Positions 27,761 to 37,444 of a DNA stretch of 64,000 nucleotides are shown piece by piece (positions within the stretch are counted from its first letter, which is position 1; every line of letters starts with the position of its first letter). A model generated the notes under the pieces. It ran no database searches and was not told where the DNA came from. It saw only the letters and a program-made list of their open reading frames with translations. This DNA is from Marisalimonas sp016777705 (GTDB lineage Bacteria > Pseudomonadota > Alphaproteobacteria > Puniceispirillales > Marisalimonadaceae). The DNA lies in the NCBI RefSeq assembly GCF_047717795.1, contig NZ_CP159808.1:1798001-1862000 (forward strand). The letters are read 5' to 3'. Made by a program: the position numbers and the translations under genes.

Positions 27761-28219
27761 ATGAAATATTTATTAATGTTAACATTATCTCTATTTATTT
27801 TTAATAACAATAAGACTTTGAGTGATGTTATGCCAAATGATATATTTTCAGCAATAGAAGTTATTGAATTGCAAATGACATCTCTTCAAACCAACTCTGA
27901 GATTAATAACGCAGGTATTTATCAATGCTGGCTTTTTGCACATCCAGAAAATAAGAAATATACTGGTCCTTTTTCAAATTTTACAAGAATGATTACAGAC
28001 ACATCATATAAAATTTTATTAAATTCCTTAAAATTCCAAACTAAATTACTTTCAAAAGATAAAAAAAATGTAAAATATTCAGTAATTGTGGACGCTTATG
28101 ATAATAAACGTTACATATTAAATTGGAGTCTAGAAAAAGCTAAGGTTAATAAAAATTGCAAGAATTGTTGGATGACATCCGCGGTAACACAACCTCAGTT
28201 CATAGGACAACTAAATTAA
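27761..28219 (+). CDS. Exported DUF4864-like protein
   Basis: A 152-residue protein with an N-terminal signal peptide. The rest fits the DUF4864 layout, with an IFSAIEVIELQMTSL helix, an aromatic FSNFTRMI segment and a terminal NWSLEKAKV...CWMTSAV strand region. The family's function is unknown. It lies 10 bp before the rhodanese gene and is probably cotranscribed with it. The family assignment is from remembered pattern and is moderately sure. Confidence 0.6.
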   Translation: MKYLLMLTLSLFIFNNNKTLSDVMPNDIFSAIEVIELQMTSLQTNSEINNAGIYQCWLFAHPENKKYTGPFSNFTRMITDTSYKILLNSLKFQTKLLSKDKKNVKYSVIVDAYDNKRYILNWSLEKAKVNKNCKNCWMTSAVTQPQFIGQLN

Positions 28220-28229
28220 AGAGGAAAAC

Positions 28230-28604
28230 ATGAAAACAGCCAAAGATTACCTTAAAGAAGCTAATGAAGTAGTTAAGAGAATTGATGTTAATGAAGCTAT
28301 TGAAAAACATAAATCCAAGTCATCAGTTTTTATAGACGTTAGAGATAGTTCAGATATAAAAAAAACTGGTACTATTCTTGATGGATTAGAAATACCGAGA
28401 GGTCTGATTGAATTTGTAGCAGACGAAGCCACTCCACTTTATAACTCCGCACTAAAGAAAGATGCTGAAATTATATTAATTTGTGGGGTTGGTGGACAAG
28501 CAGCGTTAGCTGGGAAAACCCTTATAGAAATGGGATATCAAAATGTTCTCAATGTTGGGGGAATTCCAGAATGGAAAAAAAATGGTGGACCAATGAAGAA
28601 ATAA
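28230..28604 (+). CDS. Single-domain rhodanese-like protein
   Basis: A 124-residue rhodanese fold with IFVDVRDSS-type strand (FIDVRDSSDI), the active-site loop CGVGGQAALAG containing the catalytic cysteine, and the closing NVGGIPEWKKNGGP motif. It likely carries persulfide sulfur; the acceptor is unknown. It is cytoplasmic, with no signal peptide. RBS GAGGAAA. The next gene starts 7 bp later. Confidence 0.88.
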   Translation: MKTAKDYLKEANEVVKRIDVNEAIEKHKSKSSVFIDVRDSSDIKKTGTILDGLEIPRGLIEFVADEATPLYNSALKKDAEIILICGVGGQAALAGKTLIEMGYQNVLNVGGIPEWKKNGGPMKK

Positions 28605-28611
28605 TTTTTAA

Positions 28612-29508
28612 ATGGATAAAAATATTTCCAAAAAAACTGTAGGCATTTTAATGCCTGGAGATATGGGGCACGGTTGTGGCCAAGCATTTAAAGAAAACGG
28701 TTTCAATGTAGTTAGCTGTTTAAATCAAAGAAGTGAAAGAACAAAAAAACTTGCGTATACTGCTGGTATAAAAGACTTAAAAACAATTGACAATGTAATA
28801 AAATCATCTGATTTAATTTTATCTATTCTTCCTCCAGAGTCAGCTCTTAAGCAGGCTGAAGCTATTAATTCAAAAATTTTAAAGCTTAAAAAACAAATCA
28901 CTTATGTAGATTGTAATGCAATATCACCAAAGACAGCAAAAAAAATAAGTGATACTATTTCATCAAAATTTTGTAATTTTATTGATGCTGGTATTATCGG
29001 TCTAAATCCTATTGTTGAAAAAGGACAAACAAGGTTATATGTATCCGGCCCTAATACAGATCCAGTTAAAGTTCTCAATGGTAACGGCTTTATAATAAAA
29101 GATTTAGGGAGAGATATAGGAAAAGCATCTGCTATGAAAATGATATACGCAAGTGCTACTAAAGGAACCTTTGCTCTTCATGCAGCTGTTTTAACAACTG
29201 CGCATAAATTAGGACTATCTCCTGAGTATTTTGAAGAATTAAAATTTAGTAAACCAGAAATGTTGTCGGCTATGGAAAGAATGGTTCCAAGAATACCTCT
29301 TGATGCGGGAAGGTGGGAAGGTGAGATGCATGAAATTGCAGATACATTTTCAGATGCTGGTATTACACCAAAATTTCACCAAGCTTCAGCTGATATGATG
29401 AAGTTAGCAAATAAAACTCCTATTGCCAAAGAAACAAGAGAGACTGTTGATCAAAATAGATCACTAATTGAAGCTCTAGATATGTATGTTGAAGCATTAA
29501 AAAAATAG
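28612..29508 (+). CDS. NAD(P)-dependent oxidoreductase with DUF1932 domain
   Basis: A 298-residue protein of the 6-phosphogluconate/3-hydroxyisobutyrate dehydrogenase superfamily. The N-terminal Rossmann motif reads GILMPGDMGHG. The C-terminal helical DUF1932 domain has KMIYASATKGTFALHAA with the conserved Lys. Substrate unknown. It is packed against the rhodanese gene, which suggests cotranscription but not a defined pathway. Confidence 0.82.
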   Translation: MDKNISKKTVGILMPGDMGHGCGQAFKENGFNVVSCLNQRSERTKKLAYTAGIKDLKTIDNVIKSSDLILSILPPESALKQAEAINSKILKLKKQITYVDCNAISPKTAKKISDTISSKFCNFIDAGIIGLNPIVEKGQTRLYVSGPNTDPVKVLNGNGFIIKDLGRDIGKASAMKMIYASATKGTFALHAAVLTTAHKLGLSPEYFEELKFSKPEMLSAMERMVPRIPLDAGRWEGEMHEIADTFSDAGITPKFHQASADMMKLANKTPIAKETRETVDQNRSLIEALDMYVEALKK

Positions 29509-29592
29509 ATATTCATATTTATATACTTTATTTTAATTAACATATACACTTTATAACAAAGCCTTCTTATTAATTTCATAGATGTATATTTC

Positions 29593-30864
29593 ATGAGAAA
29601 AAATATTTTAAATTACGTCAATACAAAGTTTTTTTATGGTTGGATAATTGTAGGAATTGCCAACATTGGTATTTTTTCAAGTGGACCTGGACAATCTCAT
29701 ACCTTCAGCGTTTTTGTTGAACCAATTAGTCAAGACCTACAACTATCGAGTGCTTCAATTGCTTCAGCTTATGGATTAGCAACATTAATTGCCGCATTTC
29801 TACTTCCCTATATGGGAAAACTCATTGATAGATATGGCGCTAGATTTTCCCTTATAATAATAAGTATAATTCTTGGTATTTCATGCATATTTTTTGGAGC
29901 TGCGTCAAATTTTTTAATGCTTACTGTCGGGTTTGGTTTTTTAAGATTTTTTGGACAAGGTTCTCTGATGCTAGGTTGTGCAAATCTTGTTTCGCAATGG
30001 TTTGATAGCAAACGAGGTTTTGCGATGAGCCTTATGGCATTGGGCTTTGGAATGTCAATGGCAGTTCATCCTCCATTATCTCAATTGTTAATAGATGAGT
30101 ATGGCTGGAAATACGCCTGGATAATTTTAGGCGTCTCTACATGGATAATAATGGTTCCAGCTTTATTTATCTTAGCCTGGAACAATCCTGAAAACATAGG
30201 TCTTAAACCAGATGGAGAAAAAAAAACTAAACTTACAAAAGACGAAGTTCAAGTTATTGAAGGTTTAAATCTAAAAGAGGCCTTGAAAGAAAATTCATTT
30301 TATATTTTAGCCGCAATGTGGTTTGGAATGGCCATGCTTGTAACTACTCTACATTTTTACCAAGTCACTATATTAACCAATCAAGGGATTAGCAATGAAT
30401 ATGCTGCCAGCTTGTTTACTATTTCTGCTGTTGCAATGGTTGTGTTTATGCCTCTCGTTGGGAAGTTTTTTGATAACTTTCCAACTAAATATGTTCTAGC
30501 TACTGGGCTTTTAATAAATTCCATTTCTCTCATATCAATAACATATTCAAATAATGACGCTTATTCGTTATTTTATGCTATTTCTTTCGGTATCAATAAC
30601 GCCTTTAGTATGACAATGTTTGGATATATATGGCCAAGATATTTTGGAAGGAAACACCTGGGAAGCATTCAAGGGACAGGACAAATGATTGGTGTTATTG
30701 GAGCATCGCTAGGACCTTTACCAGTCGGGTTTGCAATTGATTACTTAGGAAGTTCGTTAGTTACAATTAGATGTTTATCTGTTTATCCAATAATAATGGC
30801 TATTATAATTATAATGTTTTTAAAATCTCCTTCATCACTATCTATAAATTCTAAGCTTGAATAA
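29593..30864 (+). CDS. Major facilitator superfamily transporter
   Basis: A 423-residue protein with 12 predicted membrane helices. The loop motif GKLIDRYGARFSLI between helices 2 and 3 is typical of MFS carriers, and the N-terminus WIIVGIANIG matches the OFA/monocarboxylate-like branch. Substrate unknown. It is followed after 27 bp by an EamA-type carrier. Confidence 0.85.
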   Translation: MRKNILNYVNTKFFYGWIIVGIANIGIFSSGPGQSHTFSVFVEPISQDLQLSSASIASAYGLATLIAAFLLPYMGKLIDRYGARFSLIIISIILGISCIFFGAASNFLMLTVGFGFLRFFGQGSLMLGCANLVSQWFDSKRGFAMSLMALGFGMSMAVHPPLSQLLIDEYGWKYAWIILGVSTWIIMVPALFILAWNNPENIGLKPDGEKKTKLTKDEVQVIEGLNLKEALKENSFYILAAMWFGMAMLVTTLHFYQVTILTNQGISNEYAASLFTISAVAMVVFMPLVGKFFDNFPTKYVLATGLLINSISLISITYSNNDAYSLFYAISFGINNAFSMTMFGYIWPRYFGRKHLGSIQGTGQMIGVIGASLGPLPVGFAIDYLGSSLVTIRCLSVYPIIMAIIIIMFLKSPSSLSINSKLE

Positions 30865-30891
30865 TTTATTTTATTAAATTGGAGAATCTAT

Positions 30892-31773
30892 TTGATATTT
30901 TTTTTTAAAAAACAGTCAAATAACTTTAAAGCCATAACAGCAATGCTACTTGCTGTTTTTTGTGTAACTATTATGAGCGTTCAAGCAAAGTTAATAGGGA
31001 TAGAGTTTAATGCTGTTCAAATAACTTTTGCAAGAGCTATAGTTGTATTAATTTTATTAATGCCTTTAATCTATAAGTTAGGAGGTCTTGATTTTCTTAA
31101 AACTAAAAAACCATTTTTACATTTTTTTAGAGGTCTAGCTGGTCTTATTGGTAATGTAATGTTTTTTTTAGCATATCAAAGATTGCCAGTAGCCGACGTT
31201 ACAGTCATATCTCAAGCTGTTCCAATTTTTTCATGTATCCTCGCCATAATTTTTCTTGGGGAAACTATTGGTTGGAGACGATGGACAGCAATCACAATTG
31301 GTTTTCTTGGCGTAATAATAGCGATCAACCCATCAGTTAATATTGCTGTTGCATCTTTGTATGCTCTTGGTGGTACGTTGATGTGGTCTTCTACAATAAT
31401 TTTTTTAAGACTATTAGGTTCAACTGAGCATCCAGTAAAAACAGTATTCTACTTTATGCTTGTTAGTGTATTGATAACATCAATATTTCAACCTTTTTTA
31501 TGGAAAGAACCCTCATTCGAAGTAATATTATTAATTATAGGCATTGGTGTAGCTGCTTTTTTAACACAATTATTAATGACCTATGCTCTTCAAAAAGCGC
31601 CTGCATCTATAGTTAGCCCATTTAATTATACAGGTATTATTTGGGCTATAATATTTGATTATATAATTTGGAACGCTCATCCAATGTTCGCTACAATATT
31701 TGGTGGTATAATAATTACTATTTCAGGAATTTATATTTTCAAAAGAGAAGCTAAAATTAAATCAATTAAATAA
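30892..31773 (+). CDS. EamA/DMT-family transporter
   Basis: A 293-residue protein with about ten membrane helices in two EamA repeats. The first has VQITFARAIVVLILLMPL and FLGETIGWRRW; the second is residues ~150-290. It starts with TTG preceded by TTGGAGAATC. These proteins move metabolites such as amino acids across the inner membrane; the substrate is unknown. It overlaps the end of the convergent MFS gene by 8 bp. Confidence 0.84.
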   Translation: MIFFFKKQSNNFKAITAMLLAVFCVTIMSVQAKLIGIEFNAVQITFARAIVVLILLMPLIYKLGGLDFLKTKKPFLHFFRGLAGLIGNVMFFLAYQRLPVADVTVISQAVPIFSCILAIIFLGETIGWRRWTAITIGFLGVIIAINPSVNIAVASLYALGGTLMWSSTIIFLRLLGSTEHPVKTVFYFMLVSVLITSIFQPFLWKEPSFEVILLIIGIGVAAFLTQLLMTYALQKAPASIVSPFNYTGIIWAIIFDYIIWNAHPMFATIFGGIIITISGIYIFKREAKIKSIK

Positions 31774-32965
31774 AACTATTTTTAAAACGAAAATATACGA
31801 ATGACTTAAATATGACTAACCCTAAAACTGGCAAAACAATTAAACCAAATTTCATTGGTATAAACTCACCAACCCCTCCCAAAATCATTCCGCCAACTGT
31901 CAAAGATCCAAAAGAAATACTTGACCACCATGTCAAAACTCTAGCCCTATGAATATCGTCAACCTCTAACTGAATAATAGTTTGAGTCCCAATTCCAACC
32001 GTTGTTGTACTAAACCCAATAAAAATAAATAATAGAGACATAAAGTATAAATTATTGGTTAGACCTATTATAGAACTAATTATTAAACCTGATAAAAGCA
32101 TTGGCACTAATAAGTTAATATGATTACCAACAGTTTTTTTGCTAAGGCCAATCCATACAGAAGCTAGTAATGCACCTAATCCAGCAGAAGCTGTAATTAA
32201 AGACAGACCTGAGCTATTTGCATTTAATATCTCACCTGCAATAGTTGGTTGTATCTCAAGCATTCCTCTTACAAAAAAAGCATTGATTAAAACTATAAAC
32301 AATCCTTTGAAAATGATTGGAGTATCTAAGGCAACCCTTCCGCCCTCAATAAGACTATCTATATATTTTGTAGCAACGGTCAGATCTATTTTTCGAGATC
32401 TTAAGGGCATATAAATTAAAACAGGTATTAATGGTATATAAGACAACATAGCTACTAAAAATGTTACCTGTAAATCGTAAAAAGCAATAAAAAATCCTGC
32501 GAATGCAGGCCCTATCACTCTTGAAGCATTAAAAGATGCAGAATTTAGACCAATTGCACTTGCTAATAATGCACGAGGTACAACAATAGAGACAAAGACT
32601 AATCTTACAGGATGATAACAAGCGCTTAAAAGACCTTGAAGAATAGATAAGAAAGCTAAAGTAAATAATGTGTGAGCGTTAATTAATTGAAGGTACCAAA
32701 TTAAAACTCCTATTAAAAACATTAATATTTTTAATACCAAACTAGCTTTTCTCATATTCCACTTCTCAGCTAAAACTGCAAAAAATGGACCTAGAATTCC
32801 TGCGGGAGCCATTAAAGCTAACGTAACAAAACTAGTCCAGAATGTTGATTCTGTTATATGCCAAGTAAGCCAACCAACTCCAATTTTTTGAATCCATATT
32901 CCTAATAAAGCTAAAGAATTACTAACAAAATAAGATAAGAAAGCCTTATTAGAAAAAGCAGTCAT
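31766..32965 (-). CDS. MFS transporter, MFS_3/EntS-like
   Basis: A 399-residue 12-helix carrier of the MFS_3 branch that includes enterobactin exporter-like and macrolide-efflux-like proteins. It shows WIQKIGVGWLTWHIT near the N-terminus and an ASRVIGPAFAGF motif. It starts within a TAATG overlap with the stop of the alpha/beta hydrolase gene, so the two are translationally coupled. Substrate unknown. Confidence 0.83.
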   Translation of the reverse strand: MTAFSNKAFLSYFVSNSLALLGIWIQKIGVGWLTWHITESTFWTSFVTLALMAPAGILGPFFAVLAEKWNMRKASLVLKILMFLIGVLIWYLQLINAHTLFTLAFLSILQGLLSACYHPVRLVFVSIVVPRALLASAIGLNSASFNASRVIGPAFAGFFIAFYDLQVTFLVAMLSYIPLIPVLIYMPLRSRKIDLTVATKYIDSLIEGGRVALDTPIIFKGLFIVLINAFFVRGMLEIQPTIAGEILNANSSGLSLITASAGLGALLASVWIGLSKKTVGNHINLLVPMLLSGLIISSIIGLTNNLYFMSLLFIFIGFSTTTVGIGTQTIIQLEVDDIHRARVLTWWSSISFGSLTVGGMILGGVGEFIPMKFGLIVLPVLGLVIFKSFVYFRFKNSFI

Positions 32966-33789
32966 TATAATAAAAACTTTACTAATACATTGTTATAAGA
33001 AATAGCATCTTCACAATAAGGCGCATGACCAACATTTGATAATTCTATTATACTAGCATGTGGTATATCTTTTATCAGTAGTTCTGATTTTTGCTTAGAT
33101 ACCACCACATCTTCAGAAGCTAAAATAATTAAACATTGATTTTTGATAGAGGGCAAATACTTTGTTGTATCAAGATATTGCATGGCCATACCACCTGATT
33201 TAATAGATTCTTGTGAAATTTCTCCACTTATAACAGATAGAAATTCAAATATTTCATCTTCTGAACGTTTAGGTAACATTTCTCTAATACGTTGCCTCCC
33301 ATACTCATCATCTGACATGTTTTTTCTATCTTTAATTCTTCTTTGATAAGGCTCTATTAGTGGAGTATTTTTTGGCAAGTTATAACCTTTGAACGTACAA
33401 GAAAGTACTAATTTACTTATATAATTAGAATATTTTGATCCTAAGATTTGTGCCAACATTCCTCCCATTGAATGGCCTATAACATGAAATTTAGAAATAT
33501 TTAATGATTTTAGTAACCTAACTACAACATCCGCAATAACATCCATATCTATGGAGGAAGGATCAGATTTTCCAAATCCAGGAGCATCAATAGAGATAAC
33601 TGAACTCTTATTCTTAAAAAAATTAAATTGGTAAGCCCAACTTTTACTATTACCATTAAATCCATGTAAAAATAAGATTGTATCTTTGTTGATTTCTTTT
33701 CTATACCTGTAGGAAATAATCAAGTCTAAATCTAAATCTTTATAAAATTGTAGCTTAGGTAAATCCTTTAATTTTTTTTTAAAACCCAT
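32965..33789 (-). CDS. Alpha/beta-fold hydrolase
   Basis: A 274-residue hydrolase. It has LFLHGFNGNSKSW (oxyanion region), the nucleophile elbow GHSMGGMLAQ with Ser, an acid in the ASEDVVV segment, and the His in NVGHAPYCED. It is cytosolic. Substrate unknown; similar proteins cleave esters or C-C bonds. It is coupled to the downstream MFS gene. Confidence 0.87.
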   Translation of the reverse strand: MGFKKKLKDLPKLQFYKDLDLDLIISYRYRKEINKDTILFLHGFNGNSKSWAYQFNFFKNKSSVISIDAPGFGKSDPSSIDMDVIADVVVRLLKSLNISKFHVIGHSMGGMLAQILGSKYSNYISKLVLSCTFKGYNLPKNTPLIEPYQRRIKDRKNMSDDEYGRQRIREMLPKRSEDEIFEFLSVISGEISQESIKSGGMAMQYLDTTKYLPSIKNQCLIILASEDVVVSKQKSELLIKDIPHASIIELSNVGHAPYCEDAISYNNVLVKFLL

Positions 33790-33940
33790 AATTTAATTAT
33801 GCCTTATAATAGTTAGATATAAATTTGATTTTTATAATCTAGAAAAAGTTATTAATTGACCTTTTTTTCAAGTAAAGGTTAAAATGTTTAAAAATTCATA
33901 AACTTTAATTTAATTGATTAAGCACAATCTTATACACAAA

Positions 33941-35110
33941 ATGACTATTAGAAAACACATTAAAGACTTTATTCCAGAGATGAATGAATGGCGACATTAC
34001 ATTCACGAGAACCCAGAGATAGCATACGAAGAACATAATACTTCTGATTTTATAGCTGCTAAATTAACTGAATTTAATATAGAAGTTCATCGTGGTCTAG
34101 GTGGAACTGGAATAGTAGGTGTTATTCATGGAAAAGATAATGGTGCAAGCAAAAAATCCTTAGGTATTAGAGCGGACATTGATGCCCTACCTATGACAGA
34201 AAAAACTAATCTATCTTATTCGTCAAAAAATGATGGTAAAATGCATGCCTGTGGTCATGATGGACATACTACAATGCTTTTGGGAGCAGCAAAATATCTT
34301 TCAAAAACTAAAAACTTTTTAGGAACTGTCTATTGTATATTCCAGCCTGCAGAAGAGGGTGGGAACGCTGGAGCTAAATCAATGATCAAGGATGGGCTCT
34401 TCTCAAAATTTAATATTGACAGTGTCTGGGGTATTCATAATTGGCCTGGTGTTCCAGTTGGGCAAGCGGTTATTCATGAAGGTTTTGCCATGGCTGGTGG
34501 TGACATAATTGTTATTACAATCGAAGGAAAAGGAGGACATGCAGCTCAACCTCAATTTTCCAATGACCCCATAGTTTCCGCAGGATTAACTATTACCGCC
34601 CTTCAAAGTTGTATTTCAAGACAATTAAACCCATTTGATCAATCAGTTCTTTCATTGACAAAAATTGAAGGTGGATCTGCATTTAATGTTATACCCGATA
34701 AGGTGACTATTGGTGGAACATTAAGATCAACTAATACAGACACTAGAAATGACATGCTTGAGAAAATCAAACACGCAGCCCAAGGGGCATGCGCTATTAA
34801 TAATTGCTCAGTAAACATTGAAGTAAGACCAGGGTACCCTTCAACAATCAATGATAAGAAAAGTGCTAAATTTGCATCAATAGTTTTTGAAAACTCTTTT
34901 GGGATTAATTCAATTAACAAAGAAGAAAAACCAACAATGACCTCTGAAGACTTTTCATATATGTTGCATGAAAAACCAGGAGCATATATTTGGCTAGGAG
35001 CAGGCGAAAAGTCAGAAAAACTTCACAGTGCACATTATGATTTCAATGATGAACTTCTTCCTATAGGCGCTGAATATTGGGCTAGTTTAGCTGAAAAAAC
35101 ACTGGAATAA
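33941..35110 (+). CDS. M20-family amidohydrolase (hippurate/N-acyl amino acid type)
   Basis: A 389-residue metallohydrolase of the M20D/AbgB-like group. Metal ligands are seen in GIRADIDALPM and HACGHDGHTTML, and the catalytic glutamate in FQPAEEGG. A dimerisation domain sits in the middle and TSEDFSYM near the end. Such enzymes remove acyl groups from amino acids or hydrolyse related amides. I chose ATG 33941 over TTG 33914, though neither has a clear ribosome site. Confidence 0.9.
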   Translation: MTIRKHIKDFIPEMNEWRHYIHENPEIAYEEHNTSDFIAAKLTEFNIEVHRGLGGTGIVGVIHGKDNGASKKSLGIRADIDALPMTEKTNLSYSSKNDGKMHACGHDGHTTMLLGAAKYLSKTKNFLGTVYCIFQPAEEGGNAGAKSMIKDGLFSKFNIDSVWGIHNWPGVPVGQAVIHEGFAMAGGDIIVITIEGKGGHAAQPQFSNDPIVSAGLTITALQSCISRQLNPFDQSVLSLTKIEGGSAFNVIPDKVTIGGTLRSTNTDTRNDMLEKIKHAAQGACAINNCSVNIEVRPGYPSTINDKKSAKFASIVFENSFGINSINKEEKPTMTSEDFSYMLHEKPGAYIWLGAGEKSEKLHSAHYDFNDELLPIGAEYWASLAEKTLE

Positions 35111-35117
35111 AAATATC

Positions 35118-35852
35118 TTAAATTAGTATTTCTCCATTGATATACTTCTGCGCTTCTAAAGTTTTAGGGCTTTTGAAAAATGTTTTTGAAATTGTTTGTT
35201 CTAATACCTTACCCTTATTTAGGAAAATGACGTCTGTAGCAAGTCGTTTAGCTTGAGACATATCATGTGTAGTAAATATAATAGTTTTTCCAATTGAATT
35301 TTCTTCTAAAACTAAATCTTCAATTAATTTTAGGGAGTAAGGGTCTAAATTAGCTGTTGGTTCATCAAGTAAAAGTAAATTTGGATTGATTATCAAAGCT
35401 CTAGCCATGGACAACCTCTGTTTTTCTCCACCAGAAAGCAATCTAGCAGGTTTTTTCTCATAACCCTCTAATCCAACTTTACTTAAGATTTTTTTAAGCA
35501 ATCGATTACTTTCTTTATTACGTAAATTTGAAATAAATTGCAAATTAGCTATAACAGTTCTTCTTAACAAAACTGGATTTTGGAAAACCATAGCTTGTTG
35601 CTTTCTAATTTCTTGGCTAATTTCCATTAAATTAAAATTTAATCTTCCACTTTGAATAGAAAATAATCCATTTATAGTTTGCAAAAAAATACTTTTACCA
35701 GCACCATTTGGTCCTAACACTGCAGTTATTGAATTACTTTTAATTTTGCAGTTTATTTTATCTAAAATTATTTTTTGACCCAAAATAACTGATAAATCTT
35801 TAAATTGTATTGGAGTCAAATCATGTGCGCCTACAAAGGTTTTTTTAGACAT
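35118..35852 (-). CDS. tupC: Tungstate-type ABC transporter ATP-binding protein
   Basis: A 244-residue ATPase with Walker A GPNGAGKSI, signature LLSGGEKQRLSMARAL and Walker B LLLLDEPTANLD. It overlaps the permease gene by 8 bp. Identity as TupC rather than a phosphate or molybdate ATPase rests on the neighbouring TupB-like permease and TupA-like binding protein. Together they would import tungstate or molybdate for the formate dehydrogenase encoded downstream. Confidence 0.85.
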   Translation of the reverse strand: MSKKTFVGAHDLTPIQFKDLSVILGQKIILDKINCKIKSNSITAVLGPNGAGKSIFLQTINGLFSIQSGRLNFNLMEISQEIRKQQAMVFQNPVLLRRTVIANLQFISNLRNKESNRLLKKILSKVGLEGYEKKPARLLSGGEKQRLSMARALIINPNLLLLDEPTANLDPYSLKLIEDLVLEENSIGKTIIFTTHDMSQAKRLATDVIFLNKGKVLEQTISKTFFKSPKTLEAQKYINGEILI

Positions 35853-36552
35853 ACATTCTCCGCTTAGCTCTAATTTTTAAACTTATTAAAATAAAATTTG
35901 TAATTAAGGCAATAGAAAGAAGTATAATTCCTAAGGCTAAGGCAAGTGACAAGTTACCCTTAGAAGTTTCTAAAGCTATTGTTGTAGTCATCACCCTTGT
36001 TAAATGATCAATATTTCCACCTACTATAATAACCGCACCAACCTCGGATATAGCTCTACCAAATCCTGCTAACATAACTGTTAATATTAGATATCTAGCA
36101 TCAAAGAGATAAGCAATAATAGCCTTGTGATAAGGCACAACAAGAGAATAAAAAAGCGATTTATATTCTTGATGAATATCTTCTATAGTCTGAGCAGTTA
36201 ATGAAACTATAATCGGTATAATAAGTATCATCTGCGCTATTATCATTGCTGTAGGCGTATATAAAATACCTAACCAACCAAAAGGCCCTGATCTTGAAAT
36301 TAATAAATACACAATTAATCCAACAACTACAGGTGGAAGTCCCATCATAGTATTAAAAAAAATCAAAACAATATCTCTTCCCCAAAAATTTTTAATAGCT
36401 AAGAACGTTCCTAAGGGCAGGCCCAATAAGCAAGAAAAGAATAATGAAAAAAAACTAACCTTGAGTGAGAGTAATAATATTTCAAATAAATCGGTATTTA
36501 AAGTAAACACTAACTCAAATGATTGTTTGAAAGCTTCTAATAAAATATTCAT
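35845..36552 (-). CDS. tupB: Tungstate-type ABC transporter permease
   Basis: A 235-residue inner-membrane protein with five or six helices. The EAA-type cytoplasmic loop contains GRAISEVGAVIIVGGNI, a hallmark of TupB/WtpB-like and ModB-like permeases (GRALGEFGA in ModB). It is divergent from the binding-protein gene and overlaps the ATPase gene. The TupB label follows from the binding protein type. Confidence 0.86.
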   Translation of the reverse strand: MNILLEAFKQSFELVFTLNTDLFEILLLSLKVSFFSLFFSCLLGLPLGTFLAIKNFWGRDIVLIFFNTMMGLPPVVVGLIVYLLISRSGPFGWLGILYTPTAMIIAQMILIIPIIVSLTAQTIEDIHQEYKSLFYSLVVPYHKAIIAYLFDARYLILTVMLAGFGRAISEVGAVIIVGGNIDHLTRVMTTTIALETSKGNLSLALALGIILLSIALITNFILISLKIRAKRRMYV

Positions 36553-36587
36553 ATAAATCTTGATTAATTATGTTTTAATATGCAATA

Positions 36588-36606
36588 TTATGTTTAATTT
36601 ACATAA
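36588..36606. promoter_or_regulatory. Possible operator between tupB and tupA
   Basis: In the 85-bp divergent spacer the inverted repeat TTATGT-N7-ACATAA lies at 36588-36606. A related direct copy of the TTATGTTTTAAT element lies 20 bp upstream (36568-36579). A ModE-type regulator could bind here, but the background is AT-rich and the match may be chance. Confidence 0.25.
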
Positions 36607-36637
36607 ATTACAATTATTTAATGAATCTGGAAAGTTT

Positions 36638-37444
36638 ATGTTCAAACTATTTATTTTAAGTTTATATTTTTTAATTTTTCCTAAAATGGCTTTTGCCAAT
36701 AATTCAATCATAGTTCAATCGACTACATCAACTTATAATTCTGGTTTTTATGAGTATATTCTTCCATTAATTAAAACAGACACAAATATAGTTGTCCATT
36801 TAGTTTCAGTTGGAACCGGAGCCGCTTTAAAAAATGCGGCTAATTGTGATGGTGATGTTATTATTGTTCATGCAAAAAATAGAGAATTAGAATTTGTAAA
36901 AAATGGCTTTGGCGTTAATCGTCAAGATTTAATGTATAATGATTTTGTTATAGTTGGCCCCAAAAGCAACCCTGCAAAGGTGAAAATAACCGACGACCCA
37001 ATTAAAGTGTTCACAAAAATATATAATACATCTTCTATTTTTATATCCAGAGGAGATGATTCAGGAACGCATTTAAAAGAAATGCAAATTTGGAAAACAT
37101 CAAAATTAGACCCTACTAAATTTTCAGGTGATTGGTATAAAGAAACTGGCTCGGGTATGGGAACAACCTTGAATTTAACTAACGGTATGGAAGCCTATAC
37201 ACTTACTGACAGAGCTTCGTGGATAAATTTTAAAAATAAAAACAATTTAAAAATTGTAGCAGAGAAAAACCAAATTTTATTCAATCAATACGGAATTACA
37301 ATGGTAAACCCCTTGAAATGCCCTAATGTTAAGGTAAAAAACGCTAAAATATTTATGAGTTGGCTTTTGTCAGAAACAGGAAAGAGTTCTATAAGTAATT
37401 TTAAAATTAAAAACCAACAATTATTCTTCCCAAATCGAAACTAA
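36638..37444 (+). CDS. tupA: Tungstate-type ABC transporter substrate-binding protein
   Basis: A 268-residue periplasmic binding protein. A signal peptide ending near KMAFANN is followed by the oxyanion motif QSTTSTYNSG, which is diagnostic of TupA/WtpA-like proteins. SRGDDSGTHLKE and GSGMGTTLN follow. The start at 36638 has GGAAAG upstream and begins the signal peptide cleanly; longer starts add an unlikely leader. It binds tungstate, or molybdate, with high affinity. Divergent from tupB-tupC. Confidence 0.86.
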   Translation: MFKLFILSLYFLIFPKMAFANNSIIVQSTTSTYNSGFYEYILPLIKTDTNIVVHLVSVGTGAALKNAANCDGDVIIVHAKNRELEFVKNGFGVNRQDLMYNDFVIVGPKSNPAKVKITDDPIKVFTKIYNTSSIFISRGDDSGTHLKEMQIWKTSKLDPTKFSGDWYKETGSGMGTTLNLTNGMEAYTLTDRASWINFKNKNNLKIVAEKNQILFNQYGITMVNPLKCPNVKVKNAKIFMSWLLSETGKSSISNFKIKNQQLFFPNRN

